Shown here one piece after another: positions 32,406 to 41,901 of a DNA stretch of 64,000 nucleotides. The position numbers and the translations under genes are program-made. A model generated the notes under the pieces. It searched no databases. It saw only the letters and a program-made list of their open reading frames with translations, and had not been told where the DNA came from. This DNA is from Parapedobacter pyrenivorans_A (GTDB lineage Bacteria > Bacteroidota > Bacteroidia > Sphingobacteriales > Sphingobacteriaceae): the NCBI RefSeq assembly GCF_041925275.1, contig NZ_JBHEUZ010000012.1, forward strand, positions 124,001-188,000, given 5' to 3'. The stretch's first letter is position 1, and each line of letters starts with the position of its first letter.

Positions 32406-33236
32406 TCACCGGCTAAGGTCGAGGGCGATGGGCAGGGTATAGGCCACACGGACTTTCCGTCCGTTCTGGATGCCAGGACTCCACTTAGGTGATGCTTTTA
32501 GCAACCTCACAGCCTCTTCGCCGGTGCCGAATTTAAGGTCACGCACAATATGTATATCCGTAAGCGAGCCGTCGCGTTCCACAATAAACGACAGGATCAC
32601 CTGGCCTTTTACCCCCGACTCGACCGCCGGTGCCGGATATCGATAGTTTTTCTGCACATACTTGAAAAATGCTTCCATGCCGCCAGGGAAAGCGGGTTCG
32701 ATTTCTACGGCCACGAACAGGTCATCTACTTGGCCGGCGGCCTCCGTCATCATCGCGTCGTTATCAGCATGTCCCGCGGGGATGTCGATGTGGATTTCCG
32801 CCCCGGGGCTGCCTTCGATAGTCTCCGGACCAGGATTGGTCAATTGAAGTGTCTCGGTCGACGGGAGGTCTTCTGTAGCCATTGCTGCACTCACTACCAC
32901 CGGGGGTGGCATGCGGACCTGGCTTGTACGCGGTAGGGGGCGCGCTGCTGCGGGTGGTTGGGGGAGGGGTTTCTCGATCGGTGGCGGCGAAATCAGTTCG
33001 ACGATGTGTATTTTGTCAAACGGATCCGTGGCCAGCGGCGGGCGAGGAACGAGACGCTGCTGAATCATGGGCGCCAGTAATAGAACAACGAAAACGGTAG
33101 AAGCAATAAATAATGCCAGCATCGCCGTTTTTGACGCATCTCGGCGCAATACGTAAGCGCCGTATTGCTTATTGCGTCCCTCGAAAACGATATCCAGCCA
33201 AACTTGGCTGAATATATCCTGCTTTGGATAATCCAT
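32406..33236 (-). CDS. TonB-family energy transducer
   Basis: A 276-residue inner-membrane protein. Residues ~37-56 form the signal anchor (MLALFIASTVFVVLLLAPMI), followed by a proline-rich periplasmic linker (PPPIEKPLPQPPAAARPLP). The last ~85 residues are the TonB C-terminal domain: YPAPAVESGVKGQVILSFIV, ERDGSLTDIHIVRDL and PKWSPGIQNGRKVRVAYTLP. It passes energy from ExbBD to outer-membrane receptors such as the one at 17186. No exbBD genes are in this window. Confidence 0.92.
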   Translation of the reverse strand: MDYPKQDIFSQVWLDIVFEGRNKQYGAYVLRRDASKTAMLALFIASTVFVVLLLAPMIQQRLVPRPPLATDPFDKIHIVELISPPPIEKPLPQPPAAARPLPRTSQVRMPPPVVVSAAMATEDLPSTETLQLTNPGPETIEGSPGAEIHIDIPAGHADNDAMMTEAAGQVDDLFVAVEIEPAFPGGMEAFFKYVQKNYRYPAPAVESGVKGQVILSFIVERDGSLTDIHIVRDLKFGTGEEAVRLLKASPKWSPGIQNGRKVRVAYTLPIALDLSR

Positions 33237-33412
33237 AACGATGAAGATTAGTGAACGAAAAAGTGAAACAAACGGCCGTCATGTTTTTATCCGACAGGAA
33301 AATAAAATCTCCTGTTTCATTATGGATGCGCTACGCCGATTAATTCCATAAATCATTCCGTTGGGAACGGAACGGATAAATTAGTAACATTGCACGTTAT
33401 AATCATTCGGGT

Positions 33413-34387
33413 TTGACTAATAAGACAAAGAAGACGCTGGGCGTTGCACTGAAGGTTGCCATTTTAGCATTGGTGGCTTGGGTGCTCTACCAAAAGCTCA
33501 ACAACCACCAAAACCTGAAAGAGTTTGAGCGGCTGATGCATAACCTGGGCACCCAAACGGTGGTGACCACCTTATCCGTGGTTATAACGTTAATGTTTGC
33601 CAACTGGTTTTTGGAGGTGGTGAAGTGGCAGTACCTTTGCCGTCCTATCGAGCGGATAAGTGTATGGCGGGCTACGCAATCTGTTTTTTGCGGATTAACA
33701 TGGGCTGTTTTCACGCCGAACCGCATTGGCGAGTATGGTGGCCGGGTCATGTTTCTCCAACCCCGCAAGCGTATTTTCGGTGTGGTGGCGATGGGTGTGG
33801 GAGCATTGGCCCAACTGGTACTCACCAGTGTAGCTGGTTCGCTCAGCATCGCATGGTTTGTCAACCGGTTTTTTGGTGTGGGTCCCGTTGGCGGTATCGC
33901 CATTTGGCTGGCCGCGGGCCTATACGCAGGTTTTTTCCTACTATTGTATTTTAACGTGAGGTGGATTAATAGCTGGATGCAACGGATCGGATTCCTGCGC
34001 AAATTCCACCGTTTTTTCGAAATCCTTACCCGTTATAGCCGGAGGGAACTGACAACCGTCTTTCTAAACTCACTTGCTAGGTTTGTCATCTTCACTTCGC
34101 AATATTGTATCTTGATGCTGGTCATCATCCCCGATATCGAGTTCCTCCCTATGTTGCTGCTTATCTTTATCCTGTTTTTCGTACAGGCGGCATTGCCTAC
34201 GCTCGACCTGTTTGATTTCGGTGTGCGCAGTGTCACGGCAAGCTATCTATATGCGCATATTACCGATCAGGACATTGCTGTGATGGCAATCGCTTCTTGT
34301 GTTTGGTTTATTAACCTTATATTGCCCGCCATTTTGGGATCAGTGTTTGTCTTAAAAATCAATTTCTTTGGCGACACAACTAATTAG
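33413..34387 (+). CDS. flippase-like membrane protein (LPG synthase TM / UPF0104 family)
   Basis: A 324-residue inner-membrane protein with seven to eight helices and the family motif FTPNRIGEYGGRVMFL. Relatives include the flippase part of MprF and glycolipid-associated membrane proteins. The frame is closed by TAA at 33377, and the only canonical start before residue 42 is TTG at 33413, so a TTG start is very likely. It overlaps the following glycosyltransferase by 20 bases. A paralogue lies at 37056. Confidence 0.85.
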   Translation: MTNKTKKTLGVALKVAILALVAWVLYQKLNNHQNLKEFERLMHNLGTQTVVTTLSVVITLMFANWFLEVVKWQYLCRPIERISVWRATQSVFCGLTWAVFTPNRIGEYGGRVMFLQPRKRIFGVVAMGVGALAQLVLTSVAGSLSIAWFVNRFFGVGPVGGIAIWLAAGLYAGFFLLLYFNVRWINSWMQRIGFLRKFHRFFEILTRYSRRELTTVFLNSLARFVIFTSQYCILMLVIIPDIEFLPMLLLIFILFFVQAALPTLDLFDFGVRSVTASYLYAHITDQDIAVMAIASCVWFINLILPAILGSVFVLKINFFGDTTN

Positions 34388-35504
34388 TATCGCATTAGCT
34401 GTATTCGCCGGAATATATGCGGTGCTGGTATGTTACATGCGGGCGGGATGGTCTGCCTTGCCATCCTTTTCTAGGAAAGGTACTCCGAAGACGAAGATAA
34501 GCGTCTTGATAGCAGCGCGCAACGAAGCGGCCAATATCGGCCGTACCCTTTCGGACATATTGGCGCAGGATTTCCCAAAGGAACTGCTTGAGATCATCGT
34601 AGTGGACGACCACTCCACCGACGATACAGCGGCCATTGTACGCTCATTTGCCGAAAATGGTGTGAAACTCTTGAAACTAAACGAATCAGAGCCTCTAAAT
34701 TCATACAAGAAAAAAGCGATATCGATGGCGATTCAGATGGCCACAGGTGAATTGATCGTAACTACCGATGCCGATTGCCGGATGGAAAAGGACTGGCTGG
34801 CTACCGTGGTTACCTATGCTGAGGAAAAGGAGGCTGTGTTGGTTTCCTCACCCGTAGTGTACTCCCAGCAAAAGGGGTTTTTCGAAGAATTGCAAACGCT
34901 GGAGTTCCTCTACCTAATCGGGTTAGGCGCAGCGGGGATTGGTAAAAGGCACGCATCCACCTGCAACGGGGCTAACCTTGCCTATCGCCGTGATGTGTTT
35001 TACGAATTGGGTGGCTTTAACGGGATTGACCACCTTGCCTCAGGCGATGATGAGCTGTTTTTGCATAAGGTCGCTAGTAGGTATCCGGACAAGATAGGGT
35101 TTTGCAAATCAAGGGATGCCATTGTGTATACCGACGCCAAAAGGAGTTTGCGCGGCTTCATCAACCAACGGCGGCGGTGGGCATCCAAGAGCACACACTA
35201 TAAAAATAAGGGAATCGTGGCATTGGGCCTAGCCATATGGATCTTTAACCTGTTGTTGTTGCTTACCGGATTGGCTCCGTTTCTGTTGGATGTAAGCTAT
35301 CTCATTGGTGGATTTCTTATCGCTGTAACCTTGAAGTTGGCAGTGGAGGCTTTCTTCCTGTATCCGCTATGCCGGTTTGCCAATCGGATGGATTTATTGG
35401 CCTACCTGCCCATATTGACCCTGCTGCACATCGTTTATATGGTGTATATCGGTATTGCCGGGAACTTGGGTAAATATCAGTGGAAAGGAAGGCGGGTCAA
35501 TTGA
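34368..35504 (+). CDS. membrane-bound family 2 glycosyltransferase
   Basis: A 378-residue protein: N-terminal helix (LISIALAVFAGIYAVLVC), GT-A catalytic domain with KISVLIAARNEAANIGRTL, IVVDDHSTDDT, TTDADCRM (DxD region), SGDDELFLH (acid) and NQRRRWASK (QxxRW-type), then three C-terminal helices. This is the layout of processive or lipid-acceptor GT2 enzymes. The start is TTG at 34368, inside the upstream gene; the next ATG would remove the first helix. The upstream flippase-like gene suggests that the product is a glycolipid. Confidence 0.88.
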   Translation: MATQLISIALAVFAGIYAVLVCYMRAGWSALPSFSRKGTPKTKISVLIAARNEAANIGRTLSDILAQDFPKELLEIIVVDDHSTDDTAAIVRSFAENGVKLLKLNESEPLNSYKKKAISMAIQMATGELIVTTDADCRMEKDWLATVVTYAEEKEAVLVSSPVVYSQQKGFFEELQTLEFLYLIGLGAAGIGKRHASTCNGANLAYRRDVFYELGGFNGIDHLASGDDELFLHKVASRYPDKIGFCKSRDAIVYTDAKRSLRGFINQRRRWASKSTHYKNKGIVALGLAIWIFNLLLLLTGLAPFLLDVSYLIGGFLIAVTLKLAVEAFFLYPLCRFANRMDLLAYLPILTLLHIVYMVYIGIAGNLGKYQWKGRRVN

Positions 35505-36243
35505 TCGTCAATTTTCCAATCCGGCTCCTGATTTTTTCTTCTACTTCCGCCACCACGTCTTCTGCAGGGCGTCCCCGAGGCTCGATGGGTTCAAGTACGT
35601 CCCATGACATCCGTGTGAACGTGTTGAGTGGGAAAAAGCCGTAACGTACCATTTGCCACGAATTGTTGATAGCCACGGGCACCACCAGGACTTCCGGTAC
35701 TTTTTTCAATATGGTGGCGATACCGCCCACATTGAATGGCTTGATGATCCCCGTTTTGGCACGGGTGCCTTCGGGGAAAATGAACGCCGACCAGTTTTTG
35801 GTTTTCATGTTATTGGCCAGTTTCAGGATTTCAGCAATGGACTGCTTGGGGTCCTTGCGGTCGATATTAGCTGCCCCGCCATGGCGCAGATTGAACGATA
35901 TGCTGGGGATGCCCTTCGCCAGTTCGATCTTTGAAATGAACTTGCCGTGATGTTTACGCAAGAAGAAAATCAGCGGTGGGATGTCATACATGCTTTGGTG
36001 GTTGGCCACAAAAAGTATGGGCCGTCCAACCGGCAGGTTTTGCCGATTGATAAAGGTTATCGTATTGCCCAATACATAGTATGTGGCAAGCAGGCACATG
36101 TTGAGGACGTCTACACATCGCTTATGTGCAGGGTATCCTCCCAATTTAAGGCACAACCATTGGATGGGATGGAATACAGTGATGATGATGCCGAAAAGCA
36201 GGTAAAAAATAGGAGAGAGGATATATCCGGCGAATTTTCTCAT
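35497..36243 (-). CDS. plsC: 1-acyl-glycerol-3-phosphate acyltransferase (PlsC-like)
   Basis: A 248-residue membrane-associated acyltransferase. Motif I is VANHQSMYDIPPL (HxxxxD), motif III is IFPEGTRAKTG, and motif IV is VLVVPVAINNSW. It makes phosphatidic acid from lysophosphatidic acid, or acylates a related lipid. It is convergent with the glycosyltransferase (8-base overlap) and is followed upstream by the SDR gene on the same strand. Confidence 0.9.
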   Translation of the reverse strand: MRKFAGYILSPIFYLLFGIIITVFHPIQWLCLKLGGYPAHKRCVDVLNMCLLATYYVLGNTITFINRQNLPVGRPILFVANHQSMYDIPPLIFFLRKHHGKFISKIELAKGIPSISFNLRHGGAANIDRKDPKQSIAEILKLANNMKTKNWSAFIFPEGTRAKTGIIKPFNVGGIATILKKVPEVLVVPVAINNSWQMVRYGFFPLNTFTRMSWDVLEPIEPRGRPAEDVVAEVEEKIRSRIGKLTIN

Positions 36244-36277
36244 GTGTGGAATACCTTGGTGTATCTATTGAAAGCCG

Positions 36278-36285
36278 CAAACTTA
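36278..36285 (-). promoter_or_regulatory. -7 box upstream of plsC
   Basis: TAAGTTTG on the minus strand, 34 bases before the plsC start; no clear -33 element. plsC may therefore have its own promoter separate from the SDR gene. Confidence 0.45.
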
Positions 36286-36336
36286 GCCTTTTTTGTTTGC
36301 TTTTTTTGGTGTCAACTGGTTTCGTGCCATGTTATT

Positions 36337-37041
36337 TCACGGTGTAGTTACTGCCACCGGTAAGATTTTGCCATTGAAGAGCCGGTGGCCGGTGAGCGCA
36401 AATTGGGCGATATAGGCGCCCATTTCGTGCGCCGTAACCGGCGACTCATATTGGGGAAACGCATTTGCCAACATTTCTGTTTGTGCCGAACCCAAAGCCA
36501 AGCAATTTATTTTTATCATTTTGTCTTCAAGTTCCATCGCTAAACATTCGGTGAGGGCATGCAAAGCAGCCTTACTGGCCGAATAAGCAGCCAGTCCGGG
36601 AAACTTGACGCTCCCCTGAAATCCACCCATACTGCCGATATTAACGATATGGCTATCGGGTGGCATCAATGGGAGCAGGTGCTGAATCATGCGCACATGC
36701 CCCAATAGATTATCTTCTATCATAGCGGAAAAGTCATTTATGGAGGTTTCTCCGAAATGTTTATTGATAAGGGTGCCTGCGTTGTTGACCAATGTGTCTA
36801 CCTGTTTCACCTTTTCCATCAGAAAAGGTAGGAAGTCTTTCTTATAATCGCCGTGCACGATATCAAAAACAAGGGGATGGACGATTGCATTGGCGGCATG
36901 CTTCAGTGACGTTTCCCGCAGTTTTTCCAATCCATCTCGTGAGCGGGAGAGGGCGACCACAACGTGGCCCCCTTTGGCCAGCGCCAGTGCCGTTTCGAAT
37001 CCTATTCCTTTACTAGCCCCGGTAAGTACGATAGTTGCCAT
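36337..37041 (-). CDS. short-chain dehydrogenase/reductase
   Basis: A 234-residue classical SDR. The cofactor motif is LTGASKGIGFETALALAKGG, then NNAG, the serine in IVNIGSMGG and the active-site YSASKAAL. An in-frame ATG at 37059 exists, but the ATG at 37041 (MATIVLTGASKGIG) fits better. The substrate is unknown. It lies 14 bases after the flippase-like gene. Confidence 0.88.
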   Translation of the reverse strand: MATIVLTGASKGIGFETALALAKGGHVVVALSRSRDGLEKLRETSLKHAANAIVHPLVFDIVHGDYKKDFLPFLMEKVKQVDTLVNNAGTLINKHFGETSINDFSAMIEDNLLGHVRMIQHLLPLMPPDSHIVNIGSMGGFQGSVKFPGLAAYSASKAALHALTECLAMELEDKMIKINCLALGSAQTEMLANAFPQYESPVTAHEMGAYIAQFALTGHRLFNGKILPVAVTTP

Positions 37042-37055
37042 ACTGTTATATCCAT

Positions 37056-38048
37056 TCAATCATTTTCGTCATCCTCGTCCATGCGGCCCTGTTCCGCGTC
37101 GGCGGCATCGGGCAGCTTATCTTCGCCCAGTCCTTGCGGGCGGAAAATAAAATATGAACCGGTAGAAGCCAACAGGGCGGATGTCAAGTAGAATAACAAA
37201 CTGATGAGTATAGCGAGGTGGGCGTCGAGATGGAAATACTTGGCGCCAAAAACAAACACCATTTCACGCGCACCAAGACCGCCCACCGTAAAAGGTACCA
37301 CCGCCACCAGCGAAGAAAGTAGGAACATGAGCAGATAAGGGGCAAATTTGCCGTCGAAAGCCAGGGCATAAAGCAAAAAAATAGCACAAATCACCTGCAT
37401 CGATTGCGTCCCCAATGCTTTGAGGTGCGTACGGACAAAACGTTTGCTGTAGTCGGAGAAGTACCTGCGTATAATCGTGTAATAGGCAACCGAGCCGATG
37501 ATGACGACAACGATAGGGACCTCATTTGGAATTTGGAGCCGTGGTATAAAAATCACGAGCGCTGCAGTGATGAGGCAAAGTGCCCATAGTCCACTTAGAC
37601 GGTCAAAGAACACGGCCGATAGGAGTTTGCGGCCCTTTACCTCGAATTTACGACGCAGGAAATAAATCTTGTAGCCATCACCACCCACGCCACCCGGTAG
37701 AAAAAGGTTGTAGAATAACCCCAGTAGGTACAGCTTGAAATTATACCGTTCGGAGAGCTCCAAGCCCACTCCCTTGAAAAAGCCGTTGAGGCGCGACGAA
37801 GCAATCACAATTGAACATCCATATGCAAGAAAGGCAAGGACCAAGAAAAACGGATTGGAGCTGAGGATCGTCTGTTTGATGAATTGCCAAAAACTGGGCG
37901 GGTATTCATCGGAACCCGCACTGATATTTTCCATCGCCTGCTCGTGATAGTCAGTTTCTACTTTGCTGAACACCCAATATAACGCAATGGCTGTAATACA
38001 AACCTTGAAAACGGTTTTCGTAATTCGCCATAGCTGCTTCTGCGTCAT
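37056..38048 (-). CDS. flippase-like membrane protein (LPG synthase TM / UPF0104 family), paralogue 2
   Basis: A 330-residue inner-membrane protein with about seven helices. Family motifs are YNLFLPGGVGGDGYKIYFLR, FDRLSGLWALC and VPFTVGGLGAREMVFVFG. The C-terminus is a short acidic tail (QGRMDEDDEND). It shares a superfamily with 33413, but sequence similarity is low. It heads a minus-strand run with SDR and plsC. Confidence 0.88.
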   Translation of the reverse strand: MTQKQLWRITKTVFKVCITAIALYWVFSKVETDYHEQAMENISAGSDEYPPSFWQFIKQTILSSNPFFLVLAFLAYGCSIVIASSRLNGFFKGVGLELSERYNFKLYLLGLFYNLFLPGGVGGDGYKIYFLRRKFEVKGRKLLSAVFFDRLSGLWALCLITAALVIFIPRLQIPNEVPIVVVIIGSVAYYTIIRRYFSDYSKRFVRTHLKALGTQSMQVICAIFLLYALAFDGKFAPYLLMFLLSSLVAVVPFTVGGLGAREMVFVFGAKYFHLDAHLAILISLLFYLTSALLASTGSYFIFRPQGLGEDKLPDAADAEQGRMDEDDEND

Positions 38049-38141
38049 AGATACTATTGTAACACTATCAGGTAAATGTCCGAAAAGGACCGTACATAGC
38101 GGGGCAAAGTTAAAAAAAGGAGACGATTATCATATGATTTG

Positions 38142-38477
38142 TCAACCGAAGATAATAGGATATAACCTCACGTATATCATCGTCACGTAGACGATCAAGA
38201 GCACAGTGTTTAAAGACAACATCCAATTGAGATCGGCTTTCTGATACTTGTGGCGAAGGGTGAGGAAAAGCAGGACCAGAAAACTGATAAAGAGCAGTGC
38301 AGGAAATATAAGTGCCCATTTGTTTTCTATATATATGAAAGTTTCGCTGTACGACCGCGTGGTCTCTTGCTCGAGCACCACGGGAGCGAAGGCAAATAAT
38401 AGCAGCAAAATGAACAGCCGTACCAATAATTTTGCCGCAAATTGACTGATGGTATGGTTTTTGGACTGGATTGCCAT
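38142..38477 (-). CDS. small membrane protein, unknown
   Basis: A 111-residue protein with three predicted helices (LLVRLFILLLLFAFAPVVL; WALIFPALLFISFLVLLFLT; LSLNTVLLIVYVTMIYVRL). No family recognised. The frame extends to 38516, but a TATGTTTG box at 38506-38513 lies between the two possible starts, so the ATG at 38477 is preferred. Confidence 0.6.
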   Translation of the reverse strand: MAIQSKNHTISQFAAKLLVRLFILLLLFAFAPVVLEQETTRSYSETFIYIENKWALIFPALLFISFLVLLFLTLRHKYQKADLNWMLSLNTVLLIVYVTMIYVRLYPIIFG

Positions 38478-38505
38478 GCGAAGTGGATAATATGTCTTTT
38501 GCAAA

Positions 38506-38513
38506 CAAACATA
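38506..38513 (-). promoter_or_regulatory. -7 box of small membrane protein gene
   Basis: TATGTTTG on the minus strand, 28 bases before the ATG at 38477. The -33 element is weak. Confidence 0.45.
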
Positions 38514-38620
38514 CATGAATATCCCCTTTGGACATAAAAATAATTCATTTTATGGCTGAATCCGTTATCTTTACGTCGTGATGCGGCTTGATTTTGTAAT
38601 CCACCAGTTAGTTTAATACC

Positions 38621-39145
38621 ATGAACAGAACGTTGTCTTTTTTCGTAGTCCTCATATCGGCTTCTTTTTTATTAATGTCCTGTACGGCCCAACAAGGTAC
38701 GGTAGATGGCTCACCTACCGCTGCTTCGTGGCGTAGTGGTGTGAAGGGCCAATGGGTGCTGCATTCTGTAGATAAGGAAAATGTCCCCACAGCCTATAGT
38801 GTAAAGACGATTTTCGAAGAGGCACCTGCGGAATGTTTTATAGGCAGCGTTTGGAACCTGCCTAATAACGGAAAGGGAAGTATCACGTTTGATGCGGAAG
38901 GGACGCTTTGTGCGCCTGGTGCGGTTCGGAACATTGTATGGTCCATTTATAATCCGGGTAAGGGCAATGGCGAACCGAAGTTCCAATTCAAGAAGATTTA
39001 TCCGGGTGATAAGCCGAGCAACGTTACGGCAGGCTACCGGTTGGATTTGTCGTACGCTGACGCGGACCAGTTGACGATGCGGATGCCGTTGGATTTGGAT
39101 GGGGAGACTGGTTATCTAGTGTTCAATTTTGAGCGTCTTAAGTAA
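38621..39145 (+). CDS. lipocalin-like lipoprotein
   Basis: A 174-residue exported lipoprotein: signal MNRTLSFFVVLISASFLLMS with lipobox LMSC. The mature part starts with GVKGQWVLHSVDKENVP and ends in LVFNFERLK, the pattern of Bacteroidota lipocalin-like (beta-barrel) proteins that often begin 'G.W.l..v'. Ligand unknown. It is followed 30 bases later by the DUF2911 gene, probably in one unit. Confidence 0.75.
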   Translation: MNRTLSFFVVLISASFLLMSCTAQQGTVDGSPTAASWRSGVKGQWVLHSVDKENVPTAYSVKTIFEEAPAECFIGSVWNLPNNGKGSITFDAEGTLCAPGAVRNIVWSIYNPGKGNGEPKFQFKKIYPGDKPSNVTAGYRLDLSYADADQLTMRMPLDLDGETGYLVFNFERLK

Positions 39146-39175
39146 GAAATTTAGAAACCCAATAAACAAAAAGTT

Positions 39176-39697
39176 ATGAAAGCAACCCTGTTATCATTCT
39201 TCGCGGTAGTGGTCATGTCTACCGTTGCTTTTGCACAGCAAGACAAAAGCCAGCGGGCCAGCCCGCCCGCCCGTACCACCTTGACAACCGACGATGGTGT
39301 CACCATCGATATCCATTACAGCAAACCTTCGTTAAAGGGTCGGCAGATCGGCGTAGAGATTGCCCCCTTCGGTAAAGTTTGGCGTACCGGAGCCAATGAG
39401 GCTACGACATTTGAAGTGGATAAGGACGTCTTAGTGCAGGGGCAGCCGCTCGCTGCTGGAAAATACAGCCTTTACTCCATCCCCGGTGAGCAGCAGGTGA
39501 CCCTTATTTTCAACAAAGTATGGGACCAGTGGGGCACACGCTATGACCAAGAGCAGGACGCTTTGCGCGTCATTGCTACACCCAATGAAACGGGAGGCAA
39601 TTCGATAGAGCAATTCACGATAAGCGGCAATAAAAACGGCACGGTAACGTTGCTTTGGGGTATTTTTGCTGTTCCGTTCACGGTTGCCGCGCAATAG
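39176..39697 (+). CDS. DUF2911 exported protein
   Basis: A 173-residue protein with signal peptide (LLSFFAVVVMSTVAFAQ) and a DUF2911 domain: ISYSKPSLKGR-type motif (DIHYSKPSLKGRQIG), PFGKVWRTGANEATTFE, LAAGKYSLYSIPGEQQ and IFNKVWDQWGTRYDQEQD. The function of the family is unknown; it is common in Bacteroidota periplasm. Confidence 0.9.
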   Translation: MKATLLSFFAVVVMSTVAFAQQDKSQRASPPARTTLTTDDGVTIDIHYSKPSLKGRQIGVEIAPFGKVWRTGANEATTFEVDKDVLVQGQPLAAGKYSLYSIPGEQQVTLIFNKVWDQWGTRYDQEQDALRVIATPNETGGNSIEQFTISGNKNGTVTLLWGIFAVPFTVAAQ

Positions 39698-39740
39698 CAG
39701 CGATCTTTTACCTTTTTGGGGCAGTTCGCCTAAAAATTGA

Positions 39741-39748
39741 TAGCTTTG
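39741..39748 (+). promoter_or_regulatory. -7 box upstream of rfbA
   Basis: TAGCTTTG, exact TAnnTTTG, 28 bases before the GTG start. The nearest TTG (39716-39718) is 22 bases away, slightly long. Confidence 0.45.
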
Positions 39749-39776
39749 CCTTTCTGTTTATTTTAGAAGGAAAAAA

Positions 39777-40649
<873 letters not shown>

Positions 40650-40653
40650 TTAT

Positions 40654-41772
40654 ATGGCTAAGACCGCATTAATCACAGGGATAACCGGACAGGACGGGGC
40701 CTATTTGGCCGAGTTCCTGCTCGGAAAAGGCTATCGTGTACATGGCGTGAAGCGCCGTAGCTCACTGTTCAATACGGACCGTATAGACCATTTGTACCAA
40801 GATCCGCATGAGACCAACCGTCATTTCACGCTGCATTACGGCGACCTTACCGATGCCACGAATCTTATCCGCATTGTTCAGGAAACCCAGCCCGACGAAA
40901 TCTACAACTTAGCCGCACAAAGCCATGTAAAGGTGAGTTTCGATACGCCCGAGTATACGGCAAATGCCGATGGGTTGGGTACGTTGCGGATATTGGAAGC
41001 TATCCGGTTGCTCGGGCTTGGCAGCAAATGCCGTTTTTACCAAGCGGCAACATCCGAATTATACGGGTTGGTGCAGGAAGTGCCGCAGAACGAACGGACG
41101 CCTTTTTACCCACGAAGCCCTTACGCGGTTGCCAAGCTATATGCCTACTGGATCACGGTCAACTACCGCGAAGCCTACCAGCTCTATGCATGCAATGGCA
41201 TATTGTTCAACCATGAGAGCCCTATCCGGGGTGAGACCTTCGTAACACGGAAAATTACAAGGGCGGTCGCCCGCATTGCCGTTGGATTGCAGGATAAGTT
41301 ATTTTTGGGTAACCTCTCGGCGCAACGCGACTGGGGACACGCCAAAGATTATGTCGAAGCGATGTGGCTGATGCTGCAACAGGAATCGCCAGAGGACTAT
41401 GTCGTGGCTACCGGCATTACGACCACCGTACGCGACTTCGTAAAGCTGAGTTTTGCTGAATTGGGTATCGAGGTTGAGTTCAGTGGGAAGGGCGAAACGG
41501 AAAAAGGGGTAGTCATTGATGTCGATGAAGTTCGGTTGGCTGCGCTGGGCATCGATGCTGCGCGGATCAAGTTTGGGCAAACGGTGGTAAAAATAGACCC
41601 AGCCTACTTTAGGCCCACAGAGGTGGATATTTTAATCGGCGACGCAACAAAGGCGCAACGCCAACTCGGTTGGCAACCGAAATACGACCTTGCAGCGCTG
41701 ATAAAGGACATGGTACATGCTGACCTTCAACTGATGCGTAAGGAAGAATACCTACACCGCGGTGGTTTTTAG
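40654..41772 (+). CDS. gmd: GDP-mannose 4,6-dehydratase
   Basis: A 372-residue SDR-type sugar-nucleotide enzyme that makes GDP-4-keto-6-deoxymannose for GDP-fucose or GDP-rhamnose. Motifs are ALITGITGQDGAYLAEFLL, VKRRSSLFNTDRIDHLYQ, the active site SPYAVAKLYAYW (YxxxK), NGILFNHESPIRGETFVTRK and QRDWGHAKDYVEAMW. Coupled to rfbA, it supplies a second activated sugar for surface polysaccharide; no fcl or rmd gene follows here. Confidence 0.97.
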   Translation: MAKTALITGITGQDGAYLAEFLLGKGYRVHGVKRRSSLFNTDRIDHLYQDPHETNRHFTLHYGDLTDATNLIRIVQETQPDEIYNLAAQSHVKVSFDTPEYTANADGLGTLRILEAIRLLGLGSKCRFYQAATSELYGLVQEVPQNERTPFYPRSPYAVAKLYAYWITVNYREAYQLYACNGILFNHESPIRGETFVTRKITRAVARIAVGLQDKLFLGNLSAQRDWGHAKDYVEAMWLMLQQESPEDYVVATGITTTVRDFVKLSFAELGIEVEFSGKGETEKGVVIDVDEVRLAALGIDAARIKFGQTVVKIDPAYFRPTEVDILIGDATKAQRQLGWQPKYDLAALIKDMVHADLQLMRKEEYLHRGGF

Positions 41773-41901
41773 CCACTGGAATATCGCTTCCGCACCTTGC
41801 TGAACCCCAGTTAGTAACCAAACTACAGCGGGAAAAGTATGTTGGAACAATTTTTGCATTGTAATGGGCTGGTGTGTTAGCGGGGGTGTTGTCAATAGGC
41901 C

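Noticed and set aside
33294..33316. ACAGGA / TCCTGT inverted repeat between tonB and 33413 genes
   Set aside because: Short arms with a ten-base A/T spacer; no supporting second copy or box alignment.
38110..38535. 141-codon minus-strand frame overlapping the small membrane protein
   Set aside because: The alternative frame has clear membrane helices and a promoter box; this one has none.
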